Assembly (NCBI GenBank): GCA_022495995.1
Contig: JAFEMH010007514.1
Span: forward strand, 1-64,000
Reading direction: 5' to 3'
Length of the DNA stretch: 64,000 nt
Source of the DNA: Adenophora triphylla var. japonica
Taxonomy: Eukaryota > Streptophyta > Magnoliopsida > Asterales > Campanulaceae
Shown: in pieces, positions 11,643-24,498 of the stretch
Position numbering within the stretch: position 1 is the stretch's first letter
How the letters are laid out: each line of letters begins with the position of its first letter
Notes under the pieces: model-generated
Databases searched by the model: none
What the model saw: the letters and a program-made list of their open reading frames with translations, nothing else
Told to the model about the DNA's origin: nothing
Program-made: the position numbers and the translations under genes

Positions 11643-11845
11643 TTAATTGCTACGATTTCCTGAAAATTCCCAAAAGGTCCTTTTGTCCCTTTTTATCCCA
11701 GAAAGGCTCCTCCCTTGGTTTGGTTGGGGGTTTGAGAGGGTTTTGAGAGGGTTTTGAGTGAGAGAGGTCTCTGAGACTGCGTGGATGAGTCTGCGGTGTT
11801 TCCCGTGTGTTTTGAAAGGGGGTGATCCAGATTGGGGTACTTACA

Positions 11846-13429
11846 ATGAGCTGCATCTGTACCTGAAAAAAGACCTGTAGAACTCGAGGTAACATTAGGG
11901 ATAACATTATGAGTAACATCTTGATCTGGTAACACACCACTTGACTTAGTTTCATTCGACTTTTTCCAAGGAAGATCACCCGTGTATCTCACACTCTTAG
12001 TGTTCTTCTTAGTCAACTGAGCATCAACTGCATAGAGGTCAAGATTGGGAGTGTACTCATCCGAATCCTCAATGGGCATTTTCTGAGCTTTCAAAATTTG
12101 GGAAATCAAGAAGGGGTAAGGAAACATTGTTATATCTTTTCTTCTACCCCATATAGCCAAATGCTTGAAAATTACTCTACACATATTCACCCTTTGATTC
12201 TTCCCTAGCTTGTACAATATCTCGGCTTGTTGTAAAGTCACATATTGTTCATTTGTTGTAGGGATCCAATTAAAAATGCACAACTTGTGCAACACGGCAA
12301 AGAGTGAAGTGGGGCGGGAAGCAAGAAAGTTAACCTTAGTCTTGGTGCTCTTGGGCCATTCATGCACAACACCGTTGGAAATAAACCTAGCAATCTCATC
12401 TTTATGCACATAAGGACTATCATCATCACAATTAGGTAGCCCTAAATTCTTGTTAATCAATGCAGGGGTAATTGAGTAAATCCTATATCTCATAAACACC
12501 TTGCCAAATTGACTAGAATTCTCATTGTCTAGGTTTGCATGAAGATTAGCAAAGAAATTCTTGACAACAGACTCAACAAACTTAGAAGGATGCAAATTGG
12601 CTTTCAAAAAATTTCTATCTTCCAAGAACTGATACACACCATGCTTCGTAAGATCAACCTCATCAATGTATTTTTCCTTGAGAATTTTTGTATCACTATG
12701 CTTTAACCAAAACTCCATATTTTCCTTTTTATAACACTCCAATGAGAAGAAGGGTTTGGGAAAAGCAGTATCATTATCATCAAATTTTCTTTCAAGGAAA
12801 TCAGAAGATACTGAGTAAACAAAATCATTTACAGAAGTTTTAGAAGCCTTAGAACCAGAGTGTGTTACCTTGGGTGTTACTGTCTTCTTGGTAATACTGG
12901 CGGTAGCAACCTTTTTCCCTTTGCTCTTTGTATTCCTTTTCACGACTTCATACAAAGGTTCATCCTCTTCATAAGCCCAATCTTCAAAAGTTTCAACTGA
13001 TTAAGCTTTCTCCACTTCAACATTGAAGTCCTCATCCGAAACATGAGTTGAGGAGAGTCCTAGAGATTCCTCGAAAACTTCCACTGGATCAGAAGATGTA
13101 TTAGATTTGTTGGATGTCTCTTTGTTCCTTATAGCAGTTAGACGACTTGAACTTCTTTTCTTGGTGAGTTGAGTCGTGGGTTGGGTGGAGGGTGTAGCTT
13201 TCCTCTTCGACTTTTTGGTTGGTGGAACCGGTAGTAATGGTGGTGGTACAACCATAATGGGAGTGGGTTGTGCCATTGTTGCAACCAAAGGAGGTTCATC
13301 CACGGACATGGCCATACATGGGGATACATTGCGAGTAGCTGGCGAAATGTCCATGCGACTGGCAGTGCTTGAATCAACTCCGGGAGAAATTTCCAATGTT
13401 GCGGCTTGGTGTTTGGTAGGAGTAGCCAT
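11846..13429 (-). pseudogene. Extra ORF of element B (putative plant transposon protein domain)
   Basis: One reading frame runs from the ATG at 13429 to the junction with element A at 11845, with a single internal stop TAA at 13001-13003. The N-terminal 142 codons are rich in Pro, Ser, Thr and Lys and have an acidic end. The second part contains TSLFAVLHKLCIFNWIPTT and a WGRRKDITMFPYPFLIS block, which I associate with the putative plant transposon protein domain often found in plant LTR elements. No signal peptide or membrane segment is obvious, so an envelope function is not supported. The C-terminus was cut off by insertion of element A. Confidence 0.6.
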
Positions 13430-14765
13430 GGTTGGGGATTTAAGAATTAGGTTGAGAAGGAATAGGAAGGTTTTGATTTTGGAAAGGTTGAGAGAGAGAC
13501 GGTGACGGAGGGAGTATATACGATTAGAGAGAGGGGGATGGGACTTTGAGGGAGATAGAGAGAAAATAGGGATTTAAGTTGAGGAAGTTATGAAATAGGT
13601 AAGGTAATTAAGTTGACAAGACATATTTCACTATTCTAATTAATCTTTATATTCACTCAACTTAAACACTCACACTCCCCCTATTTACTTGCACACAAAA
13701 AACAAACTCTCTCATACCAATCAAAACAACAAATCGGCCATTATCTTTAAAATATTTTTTTTCTTTGATTTTTTGAATATTTAATTTTTTTAATTTTTTG
13801 AACATTTTTTTTTATATAAATAACGAATACGAAAAAATAAACAAACCAAATATACATAGTCCACACGGTTTTTAAAACAAATCCCTAAATTTTAGAACTT
13901 AGTTATTTGATTTGTTTACCAAAGATAAAATGGATTTGCTAAAGACTTTTTCAAACTTTGTAAACTCTTAATCAGAAAAAAAGACTTTCAAAGTTTATAA
14001 ACTTAAACAACAAACCGAAAATAAAGAATAAAAAACAAATATAGCACATACAAATGTGTTAATGGCAATGATGGTAACACCTAGGATAACATATATGATA
14101 AAAACCCCTTGATAAATATATTCATTTTCAGACACTTGAGACATAACAAGCTTAGCCATTTTTAGGCACTTGAGGCATAATAAGCCTATTCTGTTAAGCA
14201 ATTTGAGGTATAACATGCCTAACTTACAAGTACATGAGGCATAGCTAGTTAGTAAATTCATTACACTTCTTTAAACAAGGAAGCATAGTAATAGCGAGCT
14301 CCGTGCCTCGAGTCTTATTTCAAGTGCAATGATTTATTGATTTATGTCTTTCAACTAGGGTACACTTTAGTAGCGAGCTTCATGTCCCTAATACTAAGCA
14401 CAAATCACTTCATACATTCCCATTGTCAAGAGTACATCATCGCCACGAACGTCGTGCCCCGAGCTCGAGAAAATAGCATGGCATAAAAATTGCCTCTTTG
14501 CCTTTTAATTTATCACATAACATAATTAGTGACTTTGTCACTTTAAGCACAAAGGGAGTTTTAGCAAATGTGTTATTCAGGGTATTATCCTACCATAACA
14601 AAAACGTCAACATGTGCTGCCATGAGAACTCTCATAGCTCAGAGAACTATGGGAACTCTCATAGCACAAAAAACAAAACCAAACAAGCAAAAACATGTAC
14701 TAGCATACATGTGTTACCCCAGGTGTTATCAGCACCCTTGGTAACACCATACAACAGAGGACTTT
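13430..14765. other. Non-coding spacer of element B with degenerate repeats
   Basis: AT-rich sequence between RNase H and the extra ORF. Around 14130-14240 a unit like CACTTGAGGCATAA recurs about four times in degenerate form. Two similar segments with TAGCGAGCT lie near 14290 and 14370. No gene is recognisable. Confidence 0.5.
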
Positions 14766-15300
14766 TCAGAGAATGCAAAGGCCAAGAGATCTTTTTAAAC
14801 TAAAAAATCTATCATGGTCAAAGGCATTGGTAAAAATATCAGCAAGTTGATACTTTGTATCAATATGCTCTATATTAATTATATTTTTATCTACCATATC
14901 TCTTAAAAAATGATGACGGATGTCAATATGTTTGGTACGGGAGTGTTGTACGGGATTTTTTAGAAATATTAATAGCACTTAAGTTATCACAGTATAAGGT
15001 CAAGATATTACTATCAAGACCACAATCATCAAGCATGTGTTTTAACCAAATTAGTTGTGAACAACAACTACCGGCTGCTACATATTCAGATTCAGCCGTG
15101 GATAATGAAAAACAATTTTGTTTTCTACTATACCATGATACTAAATTATTTCCCAAGTAAAAACACCTCCCACTTGTAATTTTTCTATCATCTATATCCC
15201 CTGCCCAATCCGAGTCACTAAAGCCTACTAAATTTGTATTATTATCTTTACTATACCATATCCCTAAATTAATAGTTTCAGATACATATTTAATGATCTT
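14766..15300 (-). pseudogene. Element B RNase H
   Basis: Minus-strand translation shows GFSDSDWAGDIDDRK near 15180-15230, then SWYSRKQNCFSLSTAESEYV, SQLIWLKHMLDDCG, YCDNLSAINISK, and a C-terminal RTKHIDIRHHFLRDMV and ADIFTNAFDHDRF. These are the standard Copia RNase H blocks with the Asp, Glu and Asp catalytic residues visible. A frame change falls near 14950. It removes the RNA strand during reverse transcription. Confidence 0.85.
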
Positions 15301-15660
15301 TTTAACTCAATTTAGGTGAGACACTTTAGGATTGGATTGGTATCTAGCACATACACAGACACTAAACATCAAATCAGGACGACTAGAAGTAAGGAAAAGG
15401 AGGCTAACAATGTTGCCAAATTCATTGATCTTATTTTAAAAATCCATTTGGTCCCAATAACATTAGTGTTTGTGGGACGGGATACTAAAGACCAAACATT
15501 GTTACGAGAAAATTGATCAAGTTCGTCTTGCATAGCTTGAACCCAGAAATTATCTTTTAAAGCTTCAATAACATTTTAAGGTTCTATAGATGAAATAAAA
15601 CAAGAGTGCGTTACCTTTGAGTATGTGGTGGACATGCACACATACCTCACTATGTCACGG
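15301..15660 (-). pseudogene. Element B reverse transcriptase remnant
   Basis: Only the N-terminal edge of the Copia RT is visible: ALKDNFWVQAMQDELDQF and NVIGTKWIFK at 15420-15570. It runs directly into the sequence just before RNase H (LMFSVCVCARYQ). The catalytic YVDD region is missing, so an internal deletion removed the RT core. Confidence 0.75.
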
Positions 15661-16614
15661 TAACTAATATGATCTTTGCATCTTGTTCGTACACCTTCAT
15701 TCACCTCCTCAATTACTTGTGTTATAGGATGATTCTAGGTGGAGGATCCCTTCTCATATACTCATGAACCTCAGTTTCAATTCCTTCTTGATCTTCATGC
15801 ATTGGACTGGAATCAGATGCTATCTGAGGTTTTATCTCATCAATGATAACACCCAGCTCAGTTTCTGTGTTACCATCAGTGTTAACACTCGTGGTAACAT
15901 CAGTGGTATCACCTTCTGGACTGACTTCTTCCAATAGCTCCAAGGGTGTCTCTTGAAAACTTTCTCCTGCAATACCTAAGTAATCATCAAAAACAATGTA
16001 CATTGACTCTTGGATGGTTTTTAACCTTAGATTAAATACCCTTTATGCACGACTATTTGAAGCATATCCAAGAAAAATGGCTCTATCACTCTTAGAGTCA
16101 AATTTCGCTAAATAGTCCCGATCATCACGGTCCGGATTGGTCCGGATTTTATTAAAATTTCAAAAAAATAGGACTGGACCAATTGTTCGGTTCTGCCTAA
16201 ATTCAGGACCAGGACCAGACCATTACATTACAGGACCAGTCACATTGGTCCGGTTCCAATGGTTCGGTCCATGTCCGGTTCCATTGGTTCCACAAGTTAC
16301 ACTACTATATATTTTTTCTAAAGATAAAACATGCAACAACTATTTTTTTCATAAAACCAAAATATAGGACGATTACATAAACAAAGTTCAAATAAAAATA
16401 TTCAGACATACAGCAAATTAACTGAAATAAAGGAACAAAGTTCAAATAAAAAATATAGGACGATTACATAATTTACATTACATGAAATCAAACTCCTAGT
16501 AAATTATTCAGTACTCTGTTTCGAGTATCCCATCAATGAGACCAAACTCCATTGCCGGTAGAAAGACCATAAGAAATAGGTTATGAATTTACATTACATG
16601 AAATCAAACTCCTA

Positions 16615-16715
<101 letters not shown>

Positions 16716-17855
16716 ATCGGTCCGGTCCGGGTTCGGTCCAGGACCATATATATTTTTTCAAAAATCAGGACCAACCCAAATAATCGGTTTCATATAAATT
16801 TGGAACCAGAACCAAACCAATTCTATTGGATTGGTCCGATTTTCATTGGTCTGGTTCGGTTCTATCGGTCCGGTCCGGTCCGTCGGTTTTTTTGTTCAGC
16901 CCTAGTAACTAATATGATCTTTGCATCTTGTTCATACACATTCATTCACCTCCCCAATTACTTGTGTTATAGGATGATTCTAGGTGGAGGATCCCTTCTC
17001 ATATACTCATGAACCTCAGTTTCAATTCCTTCTTGATCTTCATTCATTGGACTGGAATCCGATGCTATCTAAGGTTTTATCTCATCAATGATAACACCCA
17101 GCTCAGTTTCTGTGTTACCATCAGTGTTAACACTCGTGGTAACATCAGTGGTATCACCTTCTGGACTGACTTCTTCCAACAGCTCCAAGGGTGTCTCTTG
17201 AAAACTTTCTCCTGCAATACCTAAGTGATCATCAAAAACAATGTACATTGACTCTTGGATGGTTTTTAACCTTAGATTAAATACCCTTTATGCACGACTA
17301 TTTGAAGCATATCCAAGAAAAATGGCCCTATCACTCTTAGAGTCAAATTTCGCTAAATAGTCCCAATCATCACGGTCCAGATTGGTCCGAATTTTATTAA
17401 AATTTCAAAAAAATAGGACCGGACCAATTATTCGGTTCTGCCTAAATTCAGGACCAGGATCAGACCATTACATTACAGGACCAGTCACATTGGTCCGGTT
17501 CCAATGGTTCGGTCCATGTCCGGTTCCATTGGTTCCACAAGTAACACTACTATATATTTTTTCTAAAGATAAAACATGCAACAACTATTTTTTCATGAAA
17601 CCAAAATATAAGACGATTACATAAACAAAGTTCAAATAAAAATATTCAAACATACAGCAAATTAACTGAAATAAAGGAACAAAGTTCAAATAAAAAATAT
17701 AGGACGATTACATAATTTACATTACATGAAATCAAACTCCTAGTAAATTATTCAAGATTGTTCGAGTATCCCATCAATGAGACCAAACTCCATTGCCGGT
17801 AGAAAGACCATAAGAAATAGGTTATGAATTTACATTACATGAAATCAAACTCCTA

Positions 17856-17856
<1 letters not shown>

Positions 17857-17944
<88 letters not shown>
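17857..17944. repeat. (AT)n microsatellite, array unit 2
   Basis: Pure AT dinucleotide tract, counterpart of the tract in unit 1 but shorter. Confidence 0.9.
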
Positions 17945-17948
<4 letters not shown>

Positions 17949-19092
17949 ATCGGTCCAGTTCGGGTTCGATCCAGGACCATATATATTTTTTCAAAAATCA
18001 GGACCAGCCCAAATAATCGGTTTCATATAAATTTGGAACCAGAACCAAACCAATTCTATTAAATTGGTCCGATTTTCATTGGTCTGGTTCGGTTCCATCG
18101 GTCTGGTCCGGTCCATCGGTTTTTTTGTTCAGCCCTAGTAACTAATATGATCTTTGCATCTTGTTCATACACATTCATTCACCTCCCCAATTACTTGTGT
18201 TATAGGATGATTCTAGATGGAGGATCCCTTCTCATATACTCATGAACCTCAGTTTCAATTCCTTCTTGATCTTCATTCATTAGACTGGAATCAGATGCTA
18301 TCTGAGGTTTTATCTCATCAATGATAACACCCAGCTCAGTTTTTGTGTTACCATCAGTGTTAACACTCGTGGTAACATCAGTGGTATCACCTTCTGGACT
18401 GACTTCTTCCAACAGCTCCGAGGGTGTCTCTTGAAAACTTTCTCCTTCAATACCTAAGTGATCATCAAAAACAATGTGCATTGACTCTTGGATGGTTTTT
18501 AACCTTAGATTAAATACCCTATATGCACGACTATTTGAAGCATATCCAAGAAAAATGGCCCTATCACTCTTAGAGTCAAATTTCACTAAATAGTCCCAAT
18601 CATCACGGTCCAGATTGGTCCGAATTTTATTAAAATTTCAAAAAAATAGGACCGGACCAATTATTCGGTTCTGCCTAAATTCAGGACCAGGATCAGACCA
18701 TTACATTACAGGACCAGTCACATTGGTCCGGTTCCAATGGTTCGGTCCATGTCCGGTTCCATTGGTTCCACAAGTAACACTACTATATATTTTTTCTAAA
18801 GATAAAACATGCAACAACTATTTTTTCATGAAACCAAAATATAGGACGATTACATAAACAAAGTTCAAATAAAAATATTCAAACATACAGCAAATTAACT
18901 AAAATAAAGGAACAAAGTTCAAATAAAAAATATAGGACGATTACATAATTTACATTACATGAAATCAAACTCCTAGTAAATTATTCAAGATTGCTTTCGA
19001 AAGTATCCCATCAATGAGACCAAACTCCATTGCCGGTAGAAAGACCATAAGAAATAGGTTATGAATTTACATTACTTGAAATCAAACTCCTA

Positions 19093-19197
<105 letters not shown>

Positions 19198-20339
19198 ATC
19201 GGTCCAAACTTCGGGTTCGATCCAGGACCATATATATTTTTTCAAAAATCAGGACCAACCCAAATAATCGGTTTCATATAAATTTGGAACCAGAACCAAA
19301 CCAATTCTATTAAATTGGTCCGATTTTCATTGGTCTGATTCGGTTCCATCGGTCTGGTCCGGTCCATCGGTTTTTTTGTTCAGCCCTAGTAACTAATATG
19401 ATCTTTGCATCTTGTTCGTACACCTTCATTCACCTCCCCAATTACTTGTGTTATAGGATGATTCTAGGTGGAGGATCCCTTCTCATATACTCATGAACCT
19501 CAGTTTCAATTCCTTCTTGATCTTCATTCATTAGATCGGAATCGATGCTATCTCGAGGTTTTATCTCATCAATGATAACACCTCGCCAGTTTTGTGTTAC
19601 CATCGTTGTTAACACTCGTGGTAACATCAGTGGTATCACCTTCTGGACTGACTTCTTCCAACAGCTCCGAGGGTGTCTCTTGAAAACTTTCTCCTTCAAT
19701 ACCTAAGTGATCATCAAAAACAATGTGCATTGACTCTTGGATGGTTTTTAACCTTAGATTAAATACCCTATATGCACGACTATTTGAAGCATATCCAAGA
19801 AAAATGGCCCTATCACTCTTAGAGTCAAATTTCACTAAATAGTCCCAATCATCACGGTCCAGATTGGTCCGAATTTTATTAAAATTTCAAAAAAATAGGA
19901 CCGGACCAATTATTCGGTTCTGCCTAAATTCAGACCGTGGATCGACCATTACATTACAGATCCAGTCACATTGGTCCGGTTCCAATGGTTCGGTCCATGT
20001 CCGGTTCCATTGGTTCCACAAGTAACACTACTATATATTTTTTCTAAAGATAAAACATGCAACAACTATTTTTTCATGAAACCAAAATATAGGACGATTA
20101 CATAAACAAAGTTCAAATAAAAATATTCAAACATACAGCAAATTAACTAAAATAAAGGAACAAAGTTCAAATAAAAAATATAGGACGATTACATAATTTA
20201 CATTACATGAAATCAAACTCCTAGTAAATTATTCAGTACTCTGTTTCGAGTATCCCATCAATGAGACCAAACTCCATTGCCGGTAGAAAGACCATAAGAA
20301 ATAGGTTATGAATTTACATTACATGAAATCAAACTCCTA

Positions 20340-20407
<68 letters not shown>

Positions 20408-20414
20408 TATATAC
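20340..20414. repeat. (AT)n microsatellite, array unit 4
   Basis: AT tract with one phase break near 20400. Confidence 0.9.
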
Positions 20415-21064
20415 ATAATCGGTCCAGTTCGGGTTCGATCCAGGACCATATATATTTTTTCAAAAATCAGGACCAACCCAAATAATCGGTTTCATATAAA
20501 TTTGGAACCAGAACCAAACCAATTCTATTAAATTGGTCCGATTTTCATTGGTCTGATTCGGTTCCATCGGTCTGGTCCGGTCCATCGGTTTTTTTGTTCA
20601 GCCCTAGTAACTAATATGATCTTTGCATCTTGTTCGTACACCTTCATTCACCTCCCCAATTACTTGTGTTATAGGATGATTCTAGGTGGAGGATCCCTTC
20701 TCATATACTCATGAACCTCAGTTTCAATTCCTTCTTGATCTTCATTCATTAGACTGGAATCAGATGCTATCTGAGGTTTTATCTCATCAATGATAACACC
20801 CAGCTCAGTTTTTGTGTTACCATCAGTGTTAACACTCGTGGTAACATCAGTGGTATCACCTTCTGGACTGACTTCTTCCAACAGCTCCGAGGGTGTCTCT
20901 TGAAAACTTTCTCCTTCAATACCTAAGTGATCATCAAAAACAATGTGCATTGACTCTTGGATGGTTTTTAACCTTAGATTAAATACCCTATATGCACGAC
21001 TATTTGAAGCATATCCAAGAAAAATGGCCCTATCACTCTTAGATTCAAATTTCGCTAAATAGTC

Positions 21065-22309
21065 TCGATTATTGAGAATGTAACACACACAACCAAAGAC
21101 ATGGAAGTAATGAACTTTTGGCTTCCTACCATTTAAAATCTGGTATGAAGTCATGATTTTGTCGGGTCTTAGAAAAACTCTATTGGCCGTGTGACAAGCC
21201 GTATTTAATGCCTCAGCCCAAAATTATTTCGAAATTCTTTTTGAAAAAAAAAACATCACACGAGTCATTTCAATTAAACCTATTTTTCCTCTCGGCTACC
21301 CCATTCTGTTGAGGTGTTTTTGGAGTTGAAAATTCATGGTGAATTCATTTTCTTTCACAAAAATTTGAAAAAGAAACATTCTTAAATTCCCTCCCATGAT
21401 CGGACCTAATTCGAAAAATTGAAGCACAAAACATGCTTTTGATTCTTGATTGCAAGATTTTGAATTTTTCAAAAGTTTCAGATTTTTTCCTTAAAAAATA
21501 CACCCATGTAAATCTTGAAAAATCATCAACAATAACAAAAGTATATTTCTTGCCTCCAAAACTTTCTATCTCAACTGGACCCATTAAATCCATATGCAAG
21601 AGTTGAAAACAATGTGTTGTACCAGTGTGTTTCTCATGATTTTCGGCAGCACTGTGGGCAACACGAGTTTGTTTTTCTTTGAGACAATCCTCACAAACAA
21701 TTTTTTGTTTAAGATCAAGACTTGGAATACCTTTGACAGCATTTAGTTTAACTATCTTTTCTATGTTTAGAAAGTGAATATGTCCCAACTTTTGATGCCA
21801 CAATGTAGTGTCATCATTTTTTGCCGAATGGCATACTTGCTTGTCTTCAACAAGATAACAATTATCATTAGATCTTGTACCTGTCATCACACAATTGTTA
21901 ATCTTATCATAAACTTCATAAGTATCTTTATTAAATTTCACCTCTAAGTTGTCATCACAAAGTTGACGAATGCTAATTAAATTAGCTACAAGTCCATCAA
22001 CATGTAAGACATTTCTTAAGGCTGAAAATCCAGACACATTTAGTGTCCCTTTCCCAATGATATTACTCTTGCTCCCACCATCATACGTTATACTACCCCC
22101 ATGAACCATTTCATAATCTTTTAAAAACAATTTTGTTCATGTCATATGACGTGAATACCCACTATCAAAATACCAAGAACCTTCTACATTTATTTTTAAA
22201 GCAGTGTAAACAACGTCACATCTCATATTAGCTTTAGGTTTCCACATCTTCTTTTAATTTTTACCATTCTGACAGAGTGTGTTATCCTGTGTGCTGGGAA
22301 ACACCTTAG
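21065..22309 (-). pseudogene. Element B protease and integrase
   Basis: The protease active site WYFDSGYSRHMT is near 22145-22180. After it a 261-codon open frame (22130-21345) holds the rest of protease, the pre-integrase zinc motif with LWHQKLGHIHF and CEDCLKEKQTR, and the integrase core with HMDLMGPVE, VDDFSRFTWVYFLRKK and IRSDHGREFKN. A second frame from 21154 holds GCVCYILNNRDYLAKFESKSD, the tail that was amplified in the array. Stops occur before and after the protease motif. Element C was inserted immediately upstream. Confidence 0.85.
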
Positions 22310-22314
22310 GTAAC
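22310..22314. other. Target-site duplication of element C, left
   Basis: GTAAC directly before the LTR start TGTGAATG. The same five bases follow the right LTR. Confidence 0.9.
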
Positions 22315-22984
22315 TGTGAATGTGTGCCCCAAATTTTGTGTATTGGAAATTCACGCGAGTTTGAAGACATCCGGTTTAATTTGAAAAACGGAGTCGCCAC
22401 GCCATTTTGATTACCTCAAAACTTTGAAAAAAAGGTTTTATGGGTTCGGATGTTAAGTTACCCCTTGGAAAGAACGGATCGTCGTTCACCCAAGGTGCCT
22501 TGTCGGAGCAAGTCTCCCAAGATTTCATTAATCGTGCTTGCTTGCGTGCTTTCTTGTGTGCATGTGTTTGAAAATAAGGGGGGGAATGTCCCAAGTTGTC
22601 TTCCGGACGTACAAACCATTTATTGGTTGTCGCTCGGGATTCCTTGGATTTTATGTATTCGGGATTATGATCCCGTCCTCATCTTGGACTTGTGATCATT
22701 GCATTTTTAACCTCGGGATTGTGCATGATCGAGAGAATGACTCCCTTTTATAGTCACAAAATGAGGTTCTTTAGGAAGGAATGTCCTTAGCCCATCAATC
22801 CTACACTTTAAGACGGTTGAGCTCATATAGATGCTTCATACTCATCTTAAGTGATAATCGGAGATATAGGGTTCAAGGTTGTCCCTTTCTAAAGAGATTA
22901 TGAAACCTTTTATGGAAGAAACGATGTAAAGATAGGATCTTTACACCGGTCCGTTCCAAGGTTGCTAATGGGGACATGGGGGAA

Positions 22985-23410
22985 TGCATGTAAAAATGAC
23001 ATTTTTAGTGAAAAGATGACATTTTTGGGTTGCAAAGGATGCATTTGATTTAAAGAAGTGATCTTTATTTGCAAAGACATGATTTTTATGCAAAGGATGC
23101 ATTTTTATGAAGAAATTGGGATTCAAATATGCAAGGGATGCATGAAGATTGCATTTTTAAGAAGCAAGGGATGCTAATTTAGGATAAAGATATGATCTTT
23201 AATGCAAAGGATGCTTGAAAAAGGATTTCATGTGCAAATGATGCATTTTTATCATAAAGATTGGATTTTTATATGCAAAGGATGCATGAAGGTGGCATTT
23301 TTATGTAAAAATAGGGTTTTTAGGTGCAAAGGATGCACCTTTGATTCAAAAGATTACATCTTTAATGGCAAGGGATGCCTAATGCATGCAAATGGGGGTA
23401 TAAAGATATG
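22985..23410. repeat. Degenerate GCAAAGGATGCA repeats inside the LTR
   Basis: Units like GCAAAGGATGCATTTTTA recur about ten times with variable spacing. They lie downstream of the minus-strand TATA box, so they would be transcribed. The right LTR has the same block at about 37742-38170. Confidence 0.75.
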
Positions 23411-23708
23411 ATCTTTAACTATGAATGCCAAGTCCCAAGCAAAGATAATAACAATATATGAAATGCAATGAGCAATTAAATCATATAGAGCAACTAGGAT
23501 GAAAGGTTAGGGCGTGAGAGGTTACCAATGGTGGCCTCTTCTTCTTTGGGTGGAGCTAGGTGGAAGGACGAACTTCTAGATCTTCAAGGAGGAGGGGGGA
23601 GGCTTCTTGGCACCCTTTTAGCTTCTTAACTTCGCAACATTTGCTTGAGTATAGTGTATTGTGTAATGGTTGATGATATTGTGTATGTAAAATGGGTAGA
23701 GGAGGGCT

Positions 23709-23783
23709 CTATTTATAGGCGTTCTGAAAATAGCTAATGAGGCCGTGCGGCTAGAGGTCCTTGGCTAATGCAGCCGTGCGGCA
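23709..23783 (-). promoter_or_regulatory. LTR promoter of element C: TATA box and two CCGTGCGG motifs
   Basis: Minus-strand CTATAAATAG lies at 23709-23718. Upstream of it on the minus strand are GGCCGTGCGGCT (23741-23752) and AGCCGTGCGGCA (23772-23783). The same arrangement is present in the 5' LTR near 38467-38550. The same two motifs also occur before the antisense genes of this element. Confidence 0.6.
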
Positions 23784-24018
23784 TTATCCTCATGACTCAA
23801 AGATATTTCTAGAATCATGCAAGGTGGCAAATTCTAGAACATTTCCTAATTAAGAAAACGTGTTTATTAATTAGGAAGCTTCCCTTCAGCCCTTAATTGT
23901 TTTGGAACAAGCTCCGAATATTTCCTAACACTAGAAAGGTTCGGGGAATTACCGGGAAACTTACCGAAATTGTCGGGAAATTTAACCGGAAGACATGAGC
24001 CAGATTTGGGTACTTACA

Positions 24019-24498
24019 GAAGCCCCTCGGCAACATCACTTGCAGGGCGAGTGGGGTTGTCGATAGAAAAGGATCCGATCTGGCGAATGCCGAGACGGAT
24101 TGAGAGACCGAGGTGGTCGAGTGGCTGAACCTCTGGAAGGCTACCTACGTATCCCGAGTGGGAATCAAGCCAGCCGTAGTTCGGAATAGGGTCCGCCGAG
24201 GAATGGAGAAGAGAAACCTGGTCTCTTTGCTGGGGAAGTAGAAGAGAAAATGACCTAAGAGGTCAAGCAATTGATCCTACTGGGGATATGCTAGAAGTGA
24301 GCGATGTGGTCAGATATCTAGACCTCTATGAGGGGCTACTTCATCACTGATGAGTGACGAAGAAACAGGGTGACCAAAGTGGTCGAATGGCTGGACCTTT
24401 TATGAAAGGCTACCTACGTATCCCGGAGGAATCAAGCCTTGATCGTAGTTCAAGCATCACTAGATAGTTAGGAACGATGTCTAGGATCCTTGAGGGTT
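24019..24498. other. Element C 3' untranslated region next to the 3' LTR
   Basis: It contains two diverged copies of a segment with GGCTACCTACGTATCCCG (24138 and 24409). A short purine-rich run GAGGGGCTTC on the minus strand borders the LTR and is a weak polypurine tract candidate. No gene is visible. Confidence 0.5.

Larger units (their letters stand above)
1..11845 (-). mobile_element. Element A: partial Ty3/Gypsy (Tat/Ogre-like) retrotransposon
   Basis: The order on the minus strand, read from high to low coordinate, is LTR, primer-binding site, long leader, gag, protease, integrase, then a pair of plus-strand plant-mobile-domain-like genes. This is the layout of Tat/Ogre-lineage elements that carry extra ORFs. 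The protease has the DGGSS active-site variant common in this lineage. Reverse transcriptase and RNase H are missing between about 6240 and 6350. All frames are broken, so the element is defective. The right boundary ends in TTACA at 11845, next to element B coding sequence, which shows that A inserted into B. The 3' LTR is beyond the left edge of the window, so its target duplication cannot be checked. Confidence 0.85.
10435..11845 (-). repeat. 5' LTR of element A
   Basis: It ends in GGGGTACTTACA, the same terminus as the LTRs of element C (GGGTACTTACA), and shares GAGTCGCCACGCCG near 10529 with them. A TATA box for the minus strand lies at 11361-11370. Four palindromes GGTCCGTACGGACC lie upstream of the TATA box. 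The inner boundary next to the primer-binding site is uncertain because no clear TG terminus is visible there. Long open frames on both strands inside it look like composition effects. Confidence 0.7.
22315..24018 (-). repeat. 3' LTR of element C
   Basis: On the plus strand it begins TGTGAATG and ends GGTACTTACA. It matches 37071-38786 over its whole length with few differences. TATA box (minus) is at 23709-23718, and two CCGTGCGG motifs are at 23741-23752 and 23772-23783. Confidence 0.93.

Noticed and set aside
11846..13429. True envelope gene
   Set aside because: The position fits the envelope-like gene of Sireviruses, but no signal peptide or membrane segment is visible.
22130..22595. Open frames inside the LTRs of C (for example 22376-22594 and its twin at 37132-37350)
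   Set aside because: They repeat in both LTRs and overlap the LTR boundary region. No domain, and not placed as genes.
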